Part shown: positions 37,182 to 48,131 of the stretch, piece by piece
Layout: each line of letters starts with the position of its first letter
How positions within the stretch are numbered: position 1 is the first letter of the stretch
Source: Avena insularis
Lineage: Eukaryota; Streptophyta; Magnoliopsida; Poales; Poaceae
NCBI GenBank assembly: GCA_023614405.1
Contig: CM042689.1
Location: 280,557,533-280,621,532 of the forward strand
Length of the DNA: 64,000 nucleotides
Reading direction: 5' to 3'
Notes under the pieces: generated by a model
Seen by the model: the letters and a program-made list of their open reading frames with translations, nothing else
Databases searched by the model: none
Told to the model about the DNA's origin: nothing
Made by a program: the position numbers and the translations under genes

Positions 37182-39426
37182 AGATGGAGACTCAATATAA
37201 TGGTGGAAGAAAGGCCCTTCATAAAGGGATGCAGGTATTTCAAGTTTCAAAAAGAGCTTCCAAAAATTATGGTACTTGTTAGCTTTCAGCTCTCATTGCC
37301 CCTATCATAAGCATCTTGAAGTGATTAAGGTTAAAGTGAACAAACTATGGAGTATATGCTTGACAAAGTATAAGTTGGCAATCGCATGTCCCTTGAATAC
37401 GAGGGCCGCTACTCATGGTACTCAACTTTAGTCACCTGTAAGTTCTTGTCAGAGTAAGTACATGTGTATCATAGAGAACCGCCAATGGGGTACCCATTGC
37501 ACATGATAAAGGAGCTATCCCATAATCAAAATGACAAGGCATGCAGACAATGAGCATCTCAGCAATCTTCTTATTTACCATGGGAATATGGTGCTTTTTT
37601 TCTCTCTTTCCTCTTTTTAATATGTCTCTTTTTTTATAAGAAGAAAGCTTCATTGATGTCATTATGGTGATGCTGCAAGTTTCCACCATGATTAGGCATG
37701 GATTAGGCTAGCGGCCCAGGTGTTTCTCTAACACAAATACATAACTCCATGGACTTACAAGCTCCCCTTTTATTTCACACCGACGACATCCATAGATAAA
37801 AGAGCATGCTATCAATTGTGAACAAAGTACAAGTGCAATGTTGAAAGCATTCCCCGTGACAGCACGGTTCTGCTAATTCCAACGTATAAGTGCAAGCATA
37901 TACAACATAGATGACACAATGGTTCAAGTTTATTAGGGGCAAGAAAAATAAAGTGTGCCATCAAGTTTGTGAGAGCTTTAATCACTAAGTTTTCACGTAA
38001 CAAAATATTTTTTAGTTGGAAGGTAGATGAAAACAAGAATATACTTGGAATGGTGTAACACACCATGCATAGGAATTTATAGTGGACAGTTTGGAATGAC
38101 TTGGTTTCTTGGGAGTTTGATGCATGAGTAGAGCTTACTCATACAAGTGGAGGCTAGCAAAAGACTGGGAGCGGCAAACTAAGAGATAAATAATGGACAT
38201 AATCATGTAGAGTGACAAAACATTACTAATCAAAGCATAAAGTGGTACTACAAGTCAAGGACTAAATGATCATAGAGGCTATGGTGACTTGTTCATAGTC
38301 ATAACATGGTGTGAGCATGTGCCAAGTCAACCCAAATAAATCATCAAAGGAGAATACCACAATAGTATGCTTTTGTATGCTAAAACAACGCATGATTTCT
38401 TCAAGGCACACTAAGAAATCCCAATTGTTTGGAACAAGTCATGCTACAGCAATAATCACTGAGCATAAAGTCAAAAAAACATCTAGCATGACATGATAAA
38501 GTCTAAGTCACAGTCAAAGCAAGCTCCTCTTGTACTACTGAGCAAGAACTTTCTACTCCTTTCCAACACCAATCAACTTATTTGAAACAACACAGCGAGA
38601 ATGGGGGTCCAAACTTCTTTTTTCAAGCAAACTAAGAAAACCAAACTAAAACTAAGATGCTCCAAGAACAACACTACAATGCATGAAACAATAAAAACAA
38701 AGTGTCTAGAAAGACCTAAGATTTTTATTGATGAAGAAGGGGATGCCTTGGGCATCCCCAAGCTTTGACGCTTGTACCTCTTGAATATTTATTGGGGTGA
38801 CACCGGGTGGCATCCCCAAGCTTGAGATTTTGTCCTTTCTTCATCTCATTACATCATTCTCTCTCTACACCTGAAAATTTTCCTTCATACAAAACTTCAC
38901 ACAATCTTCATTAGCAACATTAGTATATTCAAAAGATAATAGACCTTTGGGTTTAGCTTTAGAACTGCAAAATTTTCACTAAAAACACAAGATACTGTAG
39001 CAATTTCCTCAAATATCTCAATTTTCCAAAAAGAACCCAAAAAGGAATCAATAAGAAGCAAATGCAAATAATGGCAGAAATCTGTCAAAACAGACCAGCG
39101 GGTAGAAACAGATTTTTTTGAAGACCTTGTGTTGCTCAAATAAAAAAGTGTTGAACTAAAGAAAGTTTTATAACATACGAGGGGATTTATTCAGAAAATA
39201 TAATCTCTATCCGACTTATAGAGATTCCTCATGAATTTTTATGGTGGAGCACAAAAATATGGTTTGGGATGACAACTCCCCAAATCTTACTTCCCTCTCA
39301 TTAGAGGTTATTCTTGGCACAAAAAGAAAAATAAAAAGGATAAGGAGAGGTCATTACGGAAGTAATAACTTCCAATACTCAAGAAAACTTCTAGGTTATC
39401 TCCCAATAAGTACTTTTTTAACGCCT
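37182..39426 (-). mobile_element. Element G internal, non-coding 3' half
   Basis: Homologous along its length to 50100-52313 of element K. No frame is conserved between the two. Two internal copies of the polypurine motif AAGCTTGGGGATGCC occur on the minus strand (38751-38765 and 38809-38823); the first adjoins the hairpin GGGGATGCC-TTG-GGCATCCCC (38739-38759). Confidence 0.7.
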
Positions 39427-40725
39427 TTAAGTTACGCATGATAATTTGAGAAGATGCTCACATAAGAAATATGAATTGAAGTAAAAGAGAGCATCAAGAA
39501 GCAAATTCAAAACACATTTAAGTCTAACCCACTTCCTATGCATAGGAATATTGTATGCAAATAAATTCACAAAGAACAAAGTGACAGACATAGGAAGATA
39601 AGGAAAGAGTAACTTCAAAACTTTCAGCACATAGAGAGGTGTTAGAGTACTATGAAAACTTCTACAACCATATTTTCCTCTCTCATAATAATTTTCAGTA
39701 GACTCATGAATAAACGTAACAATATAACTATCACATAAAGCATGCTTTTCATGATCTACAAACACATAATTTTTATTATGCTCAAAAATAGTGGGATTAA
39801 AACCTTCAAACCCACTTTTAACAATTTTATAACAAGAAGACTGATCATTCAATATAGGACCATCATCTAGAGCTTTATCATAAACATTTTATAGAAAAAC
39901 TCTTTAGTACAATGCATTTCGAAGTCAGGCACAAATATAGGATTATCATCAGCATAAATATTATCACAATATTTAACCATAGTAGATATTTCAAAAGAAT
40001 CCACAAGAACATAACATTCATTCTCCTTAGGTAAGCAAGGGGGACAATCAAATAATGTAAGAGGTAAAGAGTTACTCTCATTAGAAGGTAGGTATGGGTA
40101 GATAATCCATTCTTCCTCCTTTTGTTCATAACTCTCCTCATCTTTTTCATCTAATGAGCTTCCAGTTTTAGCAATTTCTTCTTCCATAGGCTCCTGCAAG
40201 GCATTAGTATCTTCCGTTTGTGGAAAGCACCTATTAAAATATTCAAAGAATATAGCCATTTTCTTCTTTGTAATTATCAAAGCAAAATCTAAGTATCTCA
40301 TAAACCTCATATTCATAAGGTGCCTCATCAGTATTTCAAGCAAACTGGCAAGTTCAAATGCACCCTTGAAGGCAATAAATTCTTGAATTTGTTCCACATC
40401 ATAAAAGTCATAGTTTTCTTTTAACATAAGAAGATATGGTAACATTATCATTATACTCACATTGAAAAGGTAGGTGTTTATACCTCCTACAGCAAAAAGA
40501 TTTATCAAAGCAATAAGTAACATTATAAGTAGAGCACATCTCTCTAGCAATAGTATTCAATTTATCAATTTGTTCCCATAAGTGCTTCCCTTTTTGTGAC
40601 AAATGGTGTTCCTTATAATAATAATTTTGTTCTTCCGTGAACCCACCTTGCCAATAAGAAATAGTTTCAAAGAAACCATCCATTGATAGAAAGCATGATA
40701 AAGCAAGGCAATAACAGACCAGCAA
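39427..40725 (-). pseudogene. Element G uncharacterised ORF, broken in three frames
   Basis: Three consecutive frames (40408-40725, 39867-40550, 39427-39852) look like one former protein of about 430 residues. Recognisable blocks are HLWEQIDKLNTIAREM, an acidic stretch EEEIAKTGSSLDEKDEE, CPPCLPKENECYVLVD, and FVDHEKHALCDSYIVTFIHE followed by ENYYERGKYGCRSFH. I do not recognise a characterised domain. The position after a tRNA-Asp primer site would suit gag, but no gag core or zinc knuckle is seen. Element K lacks this region, and homology between the two elements stops where the frame ends. Confidence 0.55.
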
Positions 40726-40934
40726 CTAGAGCAGGAACTAATGTTTTTTTTGGAGTTTTTGATAAGATAATGCAAACCAAACTACACTTTTTTTGAGTTT
40801 TTGATAAAACGAGGCAAATAAAACCAAGAAAAATAAAATAATAAAAACAAAAACAAAGTAAAGAGAAAGGTTGTAAAGTACTACCCTTGTGAAGACGTCC
40901 TTAGCCTCCCCGGCAACGGCGCCGGAAAAAGCCT
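40726..40934 (-). other. Element G leader with tRNA-Asp-type primer site
   Basis: Minus-strand CGGCGCCGTTGCCGGGG (about 40908-40923) resembles the tRNA-Asp complement TGGCGCCGTTGCCGG, with the first T changed. It lies 11 bases from the LTR edge. Confidence 0.75.
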
Positions 40935-42489
40935 TGATGAGTGAGGAACACTTCGTTGGGAGACCCCAAGCGAAAGGTCTAATGAGCACAGAAGCAAGTT
41001 TTACCTCAGTAAGAAACCAAGGTTATCGAACCAGTAGGAGGGAGGAAACGAATCAAAGGTGTTGCTAGCAACTTGGAAACCTGCACAACACAAACTCAAG
41101 ACTTTGCCCCAACGAACAGTGACATTGTCAATCTCACCGGTTTGCTGAAAACAAAGGATGTATGGTGTGGAAGATAAGAGTGGTTTCCAGCAAGTAAAGA
41201 GTAACAGTGGAAGATGTATCAATGGTAAAGATTGGACCGGGGTCCATAGTTCACTAGAGGTGTTCTCCTTGAGATAAACAAACATGGCATGTTGGGTAAA
41301 CAAATTACAGCAGGGCAATTGACAGGACTGAGCAAGGCATAACAATGCAATACTAGGCATTCATGATCCTATGAGATTCGATTGGGAAATACAGCAAGAT
41401 ACATAGACTGCCATCCAACTGCATCTATGACTAGTAATCCACCTTCAGGTTATCATCTGAACCCCCTCTAGTATTAAGTTGCAAGCAACGGATAACTGCT
41501 TTAAACAAAGTGTGTAAGGTAAACAATCCACTTGTTCCATGAACAAGAGACCGTTGTTTTCTCCCTAGTGGCAACAGCACATCTACAACCTTAGAGATTT
41601 CTGTCACTTCCCTTATATTAAATAGAGGCATGAACCCACTATCGAGCATAAATACCCCCTCTTGGATTTACTAGCATCTACTTGGCCAAGATAGCTACTA
41701 GAAACGGAGAGCATGCAAGATCACAAACAACACAGACATGATAGAATCAATAAGACAAAACCATTAATCAATATAAAATAGTAATCTCAATATCCATCGG
41801 ATCCCCGCAAACACAATATGCATGATTACAAATAGATGATCTTGATGATGAACGGATCTCACAAGATCTAAACATGGTAGCACAAAGGAGGAGATACAAC
41901 CATCTATCTACTGCATGGAACCGTAGTGCAAGGTGGAACTACTCAAACTTCATACCGGAGGATGGCATGATGAAGAAGAAGGCCTCCGGGATGATCTCCC
42001 CTCCGATAGGGTGCCGAGAAGAGCTTCAGATCCCCCCGATCTAGGGTTGATGGTGGCGGCGGATAGAGACGGTTTCGTGGAATATTGATCGGATCCTTAG
42101 GGTTTCTGTATCGGGGAGTCTTTATAGGCGAAGAGGCGAGGCAGGGGGCAGCTATGGCGGCCGCACCCCCCAGGCGCGGGCTAGGGTTAGCCGCGTGGCC
42201 AGGGGGTGTAGCCCCCTGGTGGCTCCCCTCCATCTTATATTCTGGCTCCGTGTTCCCCACGGTAAAATATTGAATTTGGCTTTTGTCCCGTCCAATTTCG
42301 AGAATATTGATTTTCTGCCTTTCTAGAACCAAAAACAGAAGAAAACAGGCAACTGACACTATGGAAGCTTGTTAATAGGTTAGTACCAGAAAACATATAA
42401 AACACCTCAAAGTGCAGACAAAGCAAAGCCAAGTAGATACTAAACAAGCATGGAACATCAAAAGTTATAGATACGTTTCTGACGTATCA
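40935..42489 (-). repeat. Element G 5' LTR
   Basis: 1555 bp. Minus-strand start TGATACGTCAGAAACG; matches 11317-12876. A TATA-like CTATAAAG lies on the minus strand at 42120-42127, before a GC-rich leader. Confidence 0.83.
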
Positions 42490-45400
42490 GTTCATAGAGC
42501 AAAGGCACTATATTATTTATCCTGTCTAAAGGGAGGACTTCACCAGCAATATCACAGAAGTCACAGAGGTTCATAAGATATGAGTCACTTGACTAAATCA
42601 TAGCTACAAATAGATATCGCATAGATAGTAAATTTATTAAAGAACATTGAGCATAAACAAGATCAAAGTTCATGTATAAGTGACGATACAAGGATTCACT
42701 AATCCTAACTTAATCAAACCATAAGTCACAAGCAATTTCATCAAGCAGATGAACCCTAGAACATAGGATTAACACTAATTAAGGATTCATCACAGTAGAA
42801 GTAAGGAATTGAAAGGAAGACAAAGAGCAAGGGGAGGAGTAGCAAACTTACCTATGGTCCTCCCTTATAGATTGTAGAAGAGGAAGCAGAGAGGCAACCG
42901 AAGTGGAGACGGGAGCCACGGCACGACGGCACAGGGGCACGATAGTGCTACGCCTACACCAAGCCGCGACCGGCGGCAGCATCCACGCCATTAAAACCCT
43001 AGCACGTCCTTCAGTGACGCGCTACACCACCAGGGCGGCATAGGGAGCACCCACGAAGGGCACTGCATCCTTCATCTACCCTAGGATGACAATCACACCA
43101 AGCAAGCAGGCACCAGAGTAAACCTAGCAAGCGGCAGCGGCACATCACCAAAAACCTAGCGCCAGCGAATGGAAGGGGACGAGTTCGAGAGAGCCTTGGA
43201 GATAAATCGAATTGGAGGGACTGGTTGATTAGAGGGAGGCGGAGTTCTAGCAATCGGTGGACGTAACTGGAATGGCCTATACCGCCGGAATCGACGAGCA
43301 ATGATGGCGACGCTGGCCAAAGAGGAATTAGAGGGGAGAGGTCGGGTGTGAGCGTCCCGTGCGTGTGTATCTGAGAGAAAGAGGAGTGGGCCAGGGTCGG
43401 TGTTGAACCCGATCCTACTAGGCCGTGTAATTGGGCCTCGTAATTGGGCTGGGCTGACCATAGGCCAGACCTAGTTATAAAATAAGTAAAATAGAAATGC
43501 TTAAAATTAGGGAAATACTAACAAATCTTAATATATTTCTATAAAGTTCATAAAAATACGTAAAATATATTAAAATCATTACAAAAATAATATCTACCTA
43601 AGCAAAATATAAATTTACTTATAGATATCAAGTAAAATGAAAATAAGTAAATAACATTATTAAATCCTAAGTGAAATTTTATAAAAATAATTAAAGTCCT
43701 AAAAATTAATAAAAATAATTTTTTTTAAAAATAAATATATCATTTTACTAACCTAATTTTTTGTAAATAAAATTTGAAGTGATTATTCAAAGATCTTTAA
43801 TCCTCTATAGAATTTTATAAAAATATAAGACTAATTCTTAAAAAAATCATTTTAAAAAAATCTTAAATAAATATATTATACTAGAAAATATTAAATGAAC
43901 ATTAAAAAGTTTTTTTTCAAAGTTTTAAAAGTAATAAATCTTTATCTATTACCTATTATAATAGTATAACTATTTTATTGATTCATTCAAATTATTTATG
44001 TAAGAAATAATCACATTTCCTTATAAGCACTTAGGGTAAATTATTAACCATGTAATACTACTTTAAATCTAACACCTTAATAAGATCATCCAAATTATAC
44101 CTACATTGAATAGTTACATATTATTTTCATAATGACAAAACCAATTCAAATCTAACACTTCACTTAAATATAAAGTGAACAATTCCACACCTTAGTCATA
44201 CTTATCACAAATGGAAAACTTGAGAATAATTAAACATATTACACCTTAAGTTTATTTAACCTTTTAAAGTTAAATTTAGTCTCAAAACTGATAAATATCA
44301 TTTCTAATAAGTTACTTATGTTTTTATCGTTAAATATGGTCTATTTCAATTAAGACATAAAGCATCTCAAGTCCAAACTAATCAATCAAAACCCAAAGAG
44401 ACATTGATCACATTCTATTAACAATAAAGATTGTTTAAACCTTAGAAAGGAAATCTTTTCTTTGAAGGTTATTCTTTTTGTCACTTCAAACAACTCTATA
44501 CTAGTTCCTTCAACTCTTAACAACTCAACCCAAGAACTTTTATCACAGTCACCAGATAAAAATTCATCATAATCACATTACTTTAGCCTTTACTTGTATA
44601 TTTTGGATTGTTAACACTTAAGATCCTTATAGATGCCATTACTTGTAAAGTAAAACTTTAAGATAAACCAACTCTTAAAATAATTACCCAAAACTCACTT
44701 CACTAAAATAATTTGGGATTCACTTTAGAAGTTTTACAAAATGCATAGCATTATTTATGCATAACTACATATTGCTTCTTTAAACATTAGTCCTTACGGG
44801 GCCAATGATGTTGTTTTCAGATATTGGATCTTTGATTGTCTCGAAGACCGTGAGTGCATAATATTGCAATCACAAAAGCCAAGTTCACACTTGCTCATGC
44901 CCTTTGATTATTTTTTGTAAAGTATTTTGCAAATCTAGTGTTGTCATCACCTACATTTCAAAAGGGTCAGAAAATATTATTTTCATAATAAAATGATTAT
45001 ATCTACCATGTGGAAATTACCTACTATGAAAGTTTCAGTGCTAAAGGAACATATTATCTAGGACTTAACAACCAATGTCGCTAGTGATTTTTGCGCCGTA
45101 TATTACGCGTTAACCATGAGATTTGGAATGGGACAAAGAAGTCAGTTGTATTCTTTTCCTTTCGTATGTAGGCAAGACGACCTTAATGTGACATTGTGAT
45201 TCCTTGTGCGGATCCAACATATTGGTGGGAACCCTTAAGACCCATGCTTTTGGTGTCTATATTATCTATGAGTGGCTGCCGGAGGTGTAGCCAGACCTAT
45301 ATGGTACTTGCCAGGGGCATCACCAGCTCATAGAGTCTTTGGGAACTCATCAGCGTTAGAGCCTGTCCAAAAGGGGGCTTAACGAAGGTGAGTCGGCCCC

Positions 45401-46291
45401 GAAGGATCGTGCAGACATGCGGGGTCGCGGAAAGAGCAGTGATTGGCTTGGATCACCTACTGGGCCCCACAACATGGAATTGTGGACGGGTAAGCTGCTC
45501 GGTTGTGCAACAAGGAGTTGATCTCTCATGGGAAAAGTAACGCACCTCTACAGAGTATAAGAACTGTAATTTGTTACTCCCTATTCTGGGAAGGAGCTAA
45601 GAACACGGCAGGAAAGGAAGTCCATGAAAGTTTTGGTAAACCTATGAAGGCTGACGGACATAGCTTTTCAGAATAAAAGCAAACTTTGAAGAAATGTTTT
45701 CGAAAACCTACATAGCCTACGACCTATGGTATGTGGTTGTAGCTACTGCATCAAACAATCGTTTTTGGTGAACTTGTTGAGTACGCTCGTACTCAACGTA
45801 TCTTCTTAACCCTTGCTAGATTCTGAAGCCAATACAGACGATGTTTACATAAACTTATGCTCAAGGGAATCGTCATCAACAGTTCAAGTTCTTCAACAGA
45901 GTCAATGAAGTCAACTCATACATCAACAAAGTGAAGATGAAGTTTCTTATTAGATAGGAATATAATTTCTAGCCATCGAACCTACTTCTGTAGAGTATTG
46001 CAATAGCAGCAATACAAGCATCATAGTAAGATTCTAATATTATTAGCATAATAGTTATGAGTTGATTATCTCTGGTTCTTCTTTTTAAGAAGTTTATTTC
46101 TTGTTCTTAACCTAGAGTATTCTCTGGATCTTGTGTAAAGAGTCAAGTTGTAACCTATAGTCATGTCTTGGACCTGTTGTGTTTCTGTTGTACCACTCTA
46201 AGGGATGTAATACTAGTGAACGGTGTTTCATTGGTGTTATGTCAACGACTATAGTATACTACATCATGTAGTGGTATGCTGGGTCACCACA
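42490..46291 (+). repeat. Element E central LTR, second part (LTR B)
   Basis: Continues the LTR interrupted at 11316. 42490-42850 aligns (inverted) with the leftmost bases of LTR A. 42852-43460 is GC-rich and, on the minus strand, looks like a CT-rich leader ending in the donor CATAG/GTAAGT. 43470-45001 is AT-rich with no feature seen. 45002-46291 repeats 2945-4212 and ends CACCACA before a primer site. Total LTR length without insertions is about 6.3 kb. Confidence 0.65.
45527..45580 (+). other. Conserved LTR hairpin block (E central LTR)
   Basis: Same block as at 3467: AAAGTAACGCAC, CTCTACAGAG, then a stem differing from the left copy (GTAATTTGTTAC), then CCC-TATTCT-GGG. Confidence 0.55.
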
Positions 46292-46293
46292 GC

Positions 46294-46305
46294 TGGTATT
46301 AGAGC
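46294..46305 (+). other. Primer binding site of element E (right copy)
   Basis: TGGTATTAGAGC, two bases after the LTR end; one mismatch to the tRNA-Met complement. Confidence 0.7.
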
Positions 46306-46526
46306 ATATGCTTTGATCTTAGGTTGTAAACCTAGTAAATGGGTAGAACCTGTAGGAAAGATATCCGTAATAATAAAGAGTTCTCTAGAGATTTGATGGA
46401 TATTCAATTGAGAATAATCTTGTCATGTTGCTAGTGCGATAATTCTTTATTAAGTTGCAATTCAAATAATCATCGTGAGTTTTAAACTCTATATGACTGA
46501 TGATAATTTCTTATCTACAGTATCAA

Positions 46527-47624
46527 ATGGCACCTCGGTATCCACCCCGGAATGTTCAAGTGTTGAACATGACGTTAAATGACTATGGAGGGGATTGGAC
46601 AAATACTCTCCGACAACTTCTATGGAGTTTGGATTGTGAATCAAGACTTCTGGTCAAGATTTATAGTTACTATGACGGGCAGGTATTAGCCAAATACCAT
46701 GTCATGATCATGTTACCCAAGAAGTTAGGACTCAATGGAGAAATGCCATCAGGAGAGGCAAGGTGCATGGCATCGGCATATCAGATTGCAGTAATAGCAG
46801 CCATAATCATGATCCGAGAACAGAAATCCCATGCTCTGGTAGGTAGTACTCACACCATTATACCCCATGAAACCTCAAGTACAAAGCATGAGCTAAATAA
46901 CTCTACTCTGGTACGAACTAAACCCACTCTAGACATAGAGTATATGGATCGTTATAGGTCTTTACTAAAAACCTTCCATAACACTCATCAAGTATTAGTT
47001 CAGGAGCTGGATATTGTCATTGAGGATTTTACCGATCCTGTAAAATCAATGACACGTAGAAAGAAGTTAGATAAATAAGCTAAGCATCCCAAAAATATCT
47101 TTTCAGGTGAAGTGTATGTAGAAACCAAATTCGATGATCCACAGTGGGAAACCTATGTCTACTATCAGAATAAACCCCAGTAACCTGAAGATCCATGGAC
47201 GAAGTATACCTCAGAACAGAAAACTTGGGGAGAAGACATTCCAAATAATCTTGAGAAGGACTATTATGAGTGGGTAGTAGAATCTAACTATGGAACTATA
47301 GGAAATCCTATACCTTGTGATGCAGGCATCAGAGAAGAAACCAACTATAACCTTAGAGAGCCTTATGGAACATATGGGGGTAATACCATTCCTATTGACT
47401 TAGAAGAATGTCCTGGTAGTTATTATACCAATATGTAAGAATCGATCAAGGAAAAGGAGAAGGAACCATCTTACTTTGAGGAAGAGCTGAAAGAAACACA
47501 GGAATATCCTGAAGAAAATCACGCTAACTCTAGTCATTTTTCAATGACTAACCTCAATCTAGGTACTTCTAATCAAGAATACGCACCTCCTGGATGCTCT
47601 TACGCTCCCGAAGGCAGTCGGAGG
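46527..47624 (+). pseudogene. Element E gag-like orphan ORF, right copy (first 184 codons open)
   Basis: From ATG 46527 (MAPRYPPRNVQVLN; an earlier in-frame ATG at 46500 lies in the leader) the frame is open to TAA 47076-47078. It includes DYGGDWTNTLRQLLWSLDCE, LLVKIYSYYDGQVLAKYHV, GEARCMASAYQIAVIAA and a basic end TRRKKLDK. The stop replaces GAA of the left copy. The same frame then continues (GEVYVETKFDDPQWETYVYY, CPGSYYTNM, PSYFEEELKETQEYPEENH) with two more TAA stops, and is cut at 47624 where homology to the left copy ends. A possible acceptor CTACAG lies just before the ATG. No known domain is recognised. A structural or packaging role is inferred from position only. Confidence 0.65.
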
Positions 47625-48131
47625 TGGCGCTTGACGCTGGTGTCGACACACTACATAGAGAACATGGCCGACACGTGAACTCGCCGACGCGGTCCGTACG
47701 CAGTACTCGGAGCTTCCGCCCACTCTCCGTCTCTGCTGCAGCTTGGTCCTCAGTGGCCGACGTGAAGGTGTGGTGTGCACCACCGTCGTTGGTGAACAGA
47801 ACAGAGTCCAGGAACCAGGGAGAGGCCCTGGTGATCGAGATCAAGCGTAGGGTTTGCCACGACACACGCTCCCCGTTGCAGAGAAAGGCTTCACTAGCAA
47901 ATTCAGAGTGAGTGTAATTGTGAGAGAACAAACAGAGACAAGTATTTTATGCTGCTCAAAGCTCCTAGTCTAGGGTGACATTATAGACCTATATCTGAGT
48001 TAGTTAGAAACACCTTGATCACCTTCTGGTTGAATGAGTCAACAATTGGTCAACATGATCCCAACTAGTTGTTAGATGTAACTATATCATTGCTACACCT
48101 AGCCATGATGCTTGTGGCAAATATGGACCCA
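47625..48131 (-). pseudogene. Copia-derived fragment with integrase remnant
   Basis: A minus-strand frame (to 47931) contains SPWFLDS, like the start of a copia protease, and shortly after it ESGRKLRVLRTDRVGEFT, like the copia integrase core with its catalytic Asp and Glu region. The normal several-hundred-residue separation is missing, so this is an internally deleted piece. 47932-48131 shows no coding. It abuts the truncated end of E on the left and the LTR of K on the right. Confidence 0.6.

Larger units (their letters stand above)
11317..42489 (-). mobile_element. Athila-like gypsy element G (with nested insertions)
   Basis: Paired LTRs of 1560 bp (11317-12876) and 1555 bp (40935-42489) begin TGATACRT on the minus strand. 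A tRNA-Asp-type primer site lies next to the right LTR. Flanking five-mers are GCTCA (11312-11316) and GTTCA (42490-42494), one mismatch. Element H occupies 13343-37176. Without it the internal region is about 4.2 kb and lacks recognisable pol, so G is non-autonomous. Family naming (Sabrina/Fatima/Wham-like) would be a guess. Confidence 0.8.

Noticed and set aside
42852..43461. Minus-strand open frames of about 100 codons in a GC-rich region
   Set aside because: No recognisable protein; this is the leader-like part of LTR B and is better treated as non-coding.
47569..47931. Possible captured host exon
   Set aside because: The LRVLRTDRVGEFT motif is typical of copia integrase, so a transposon origin is simpler.
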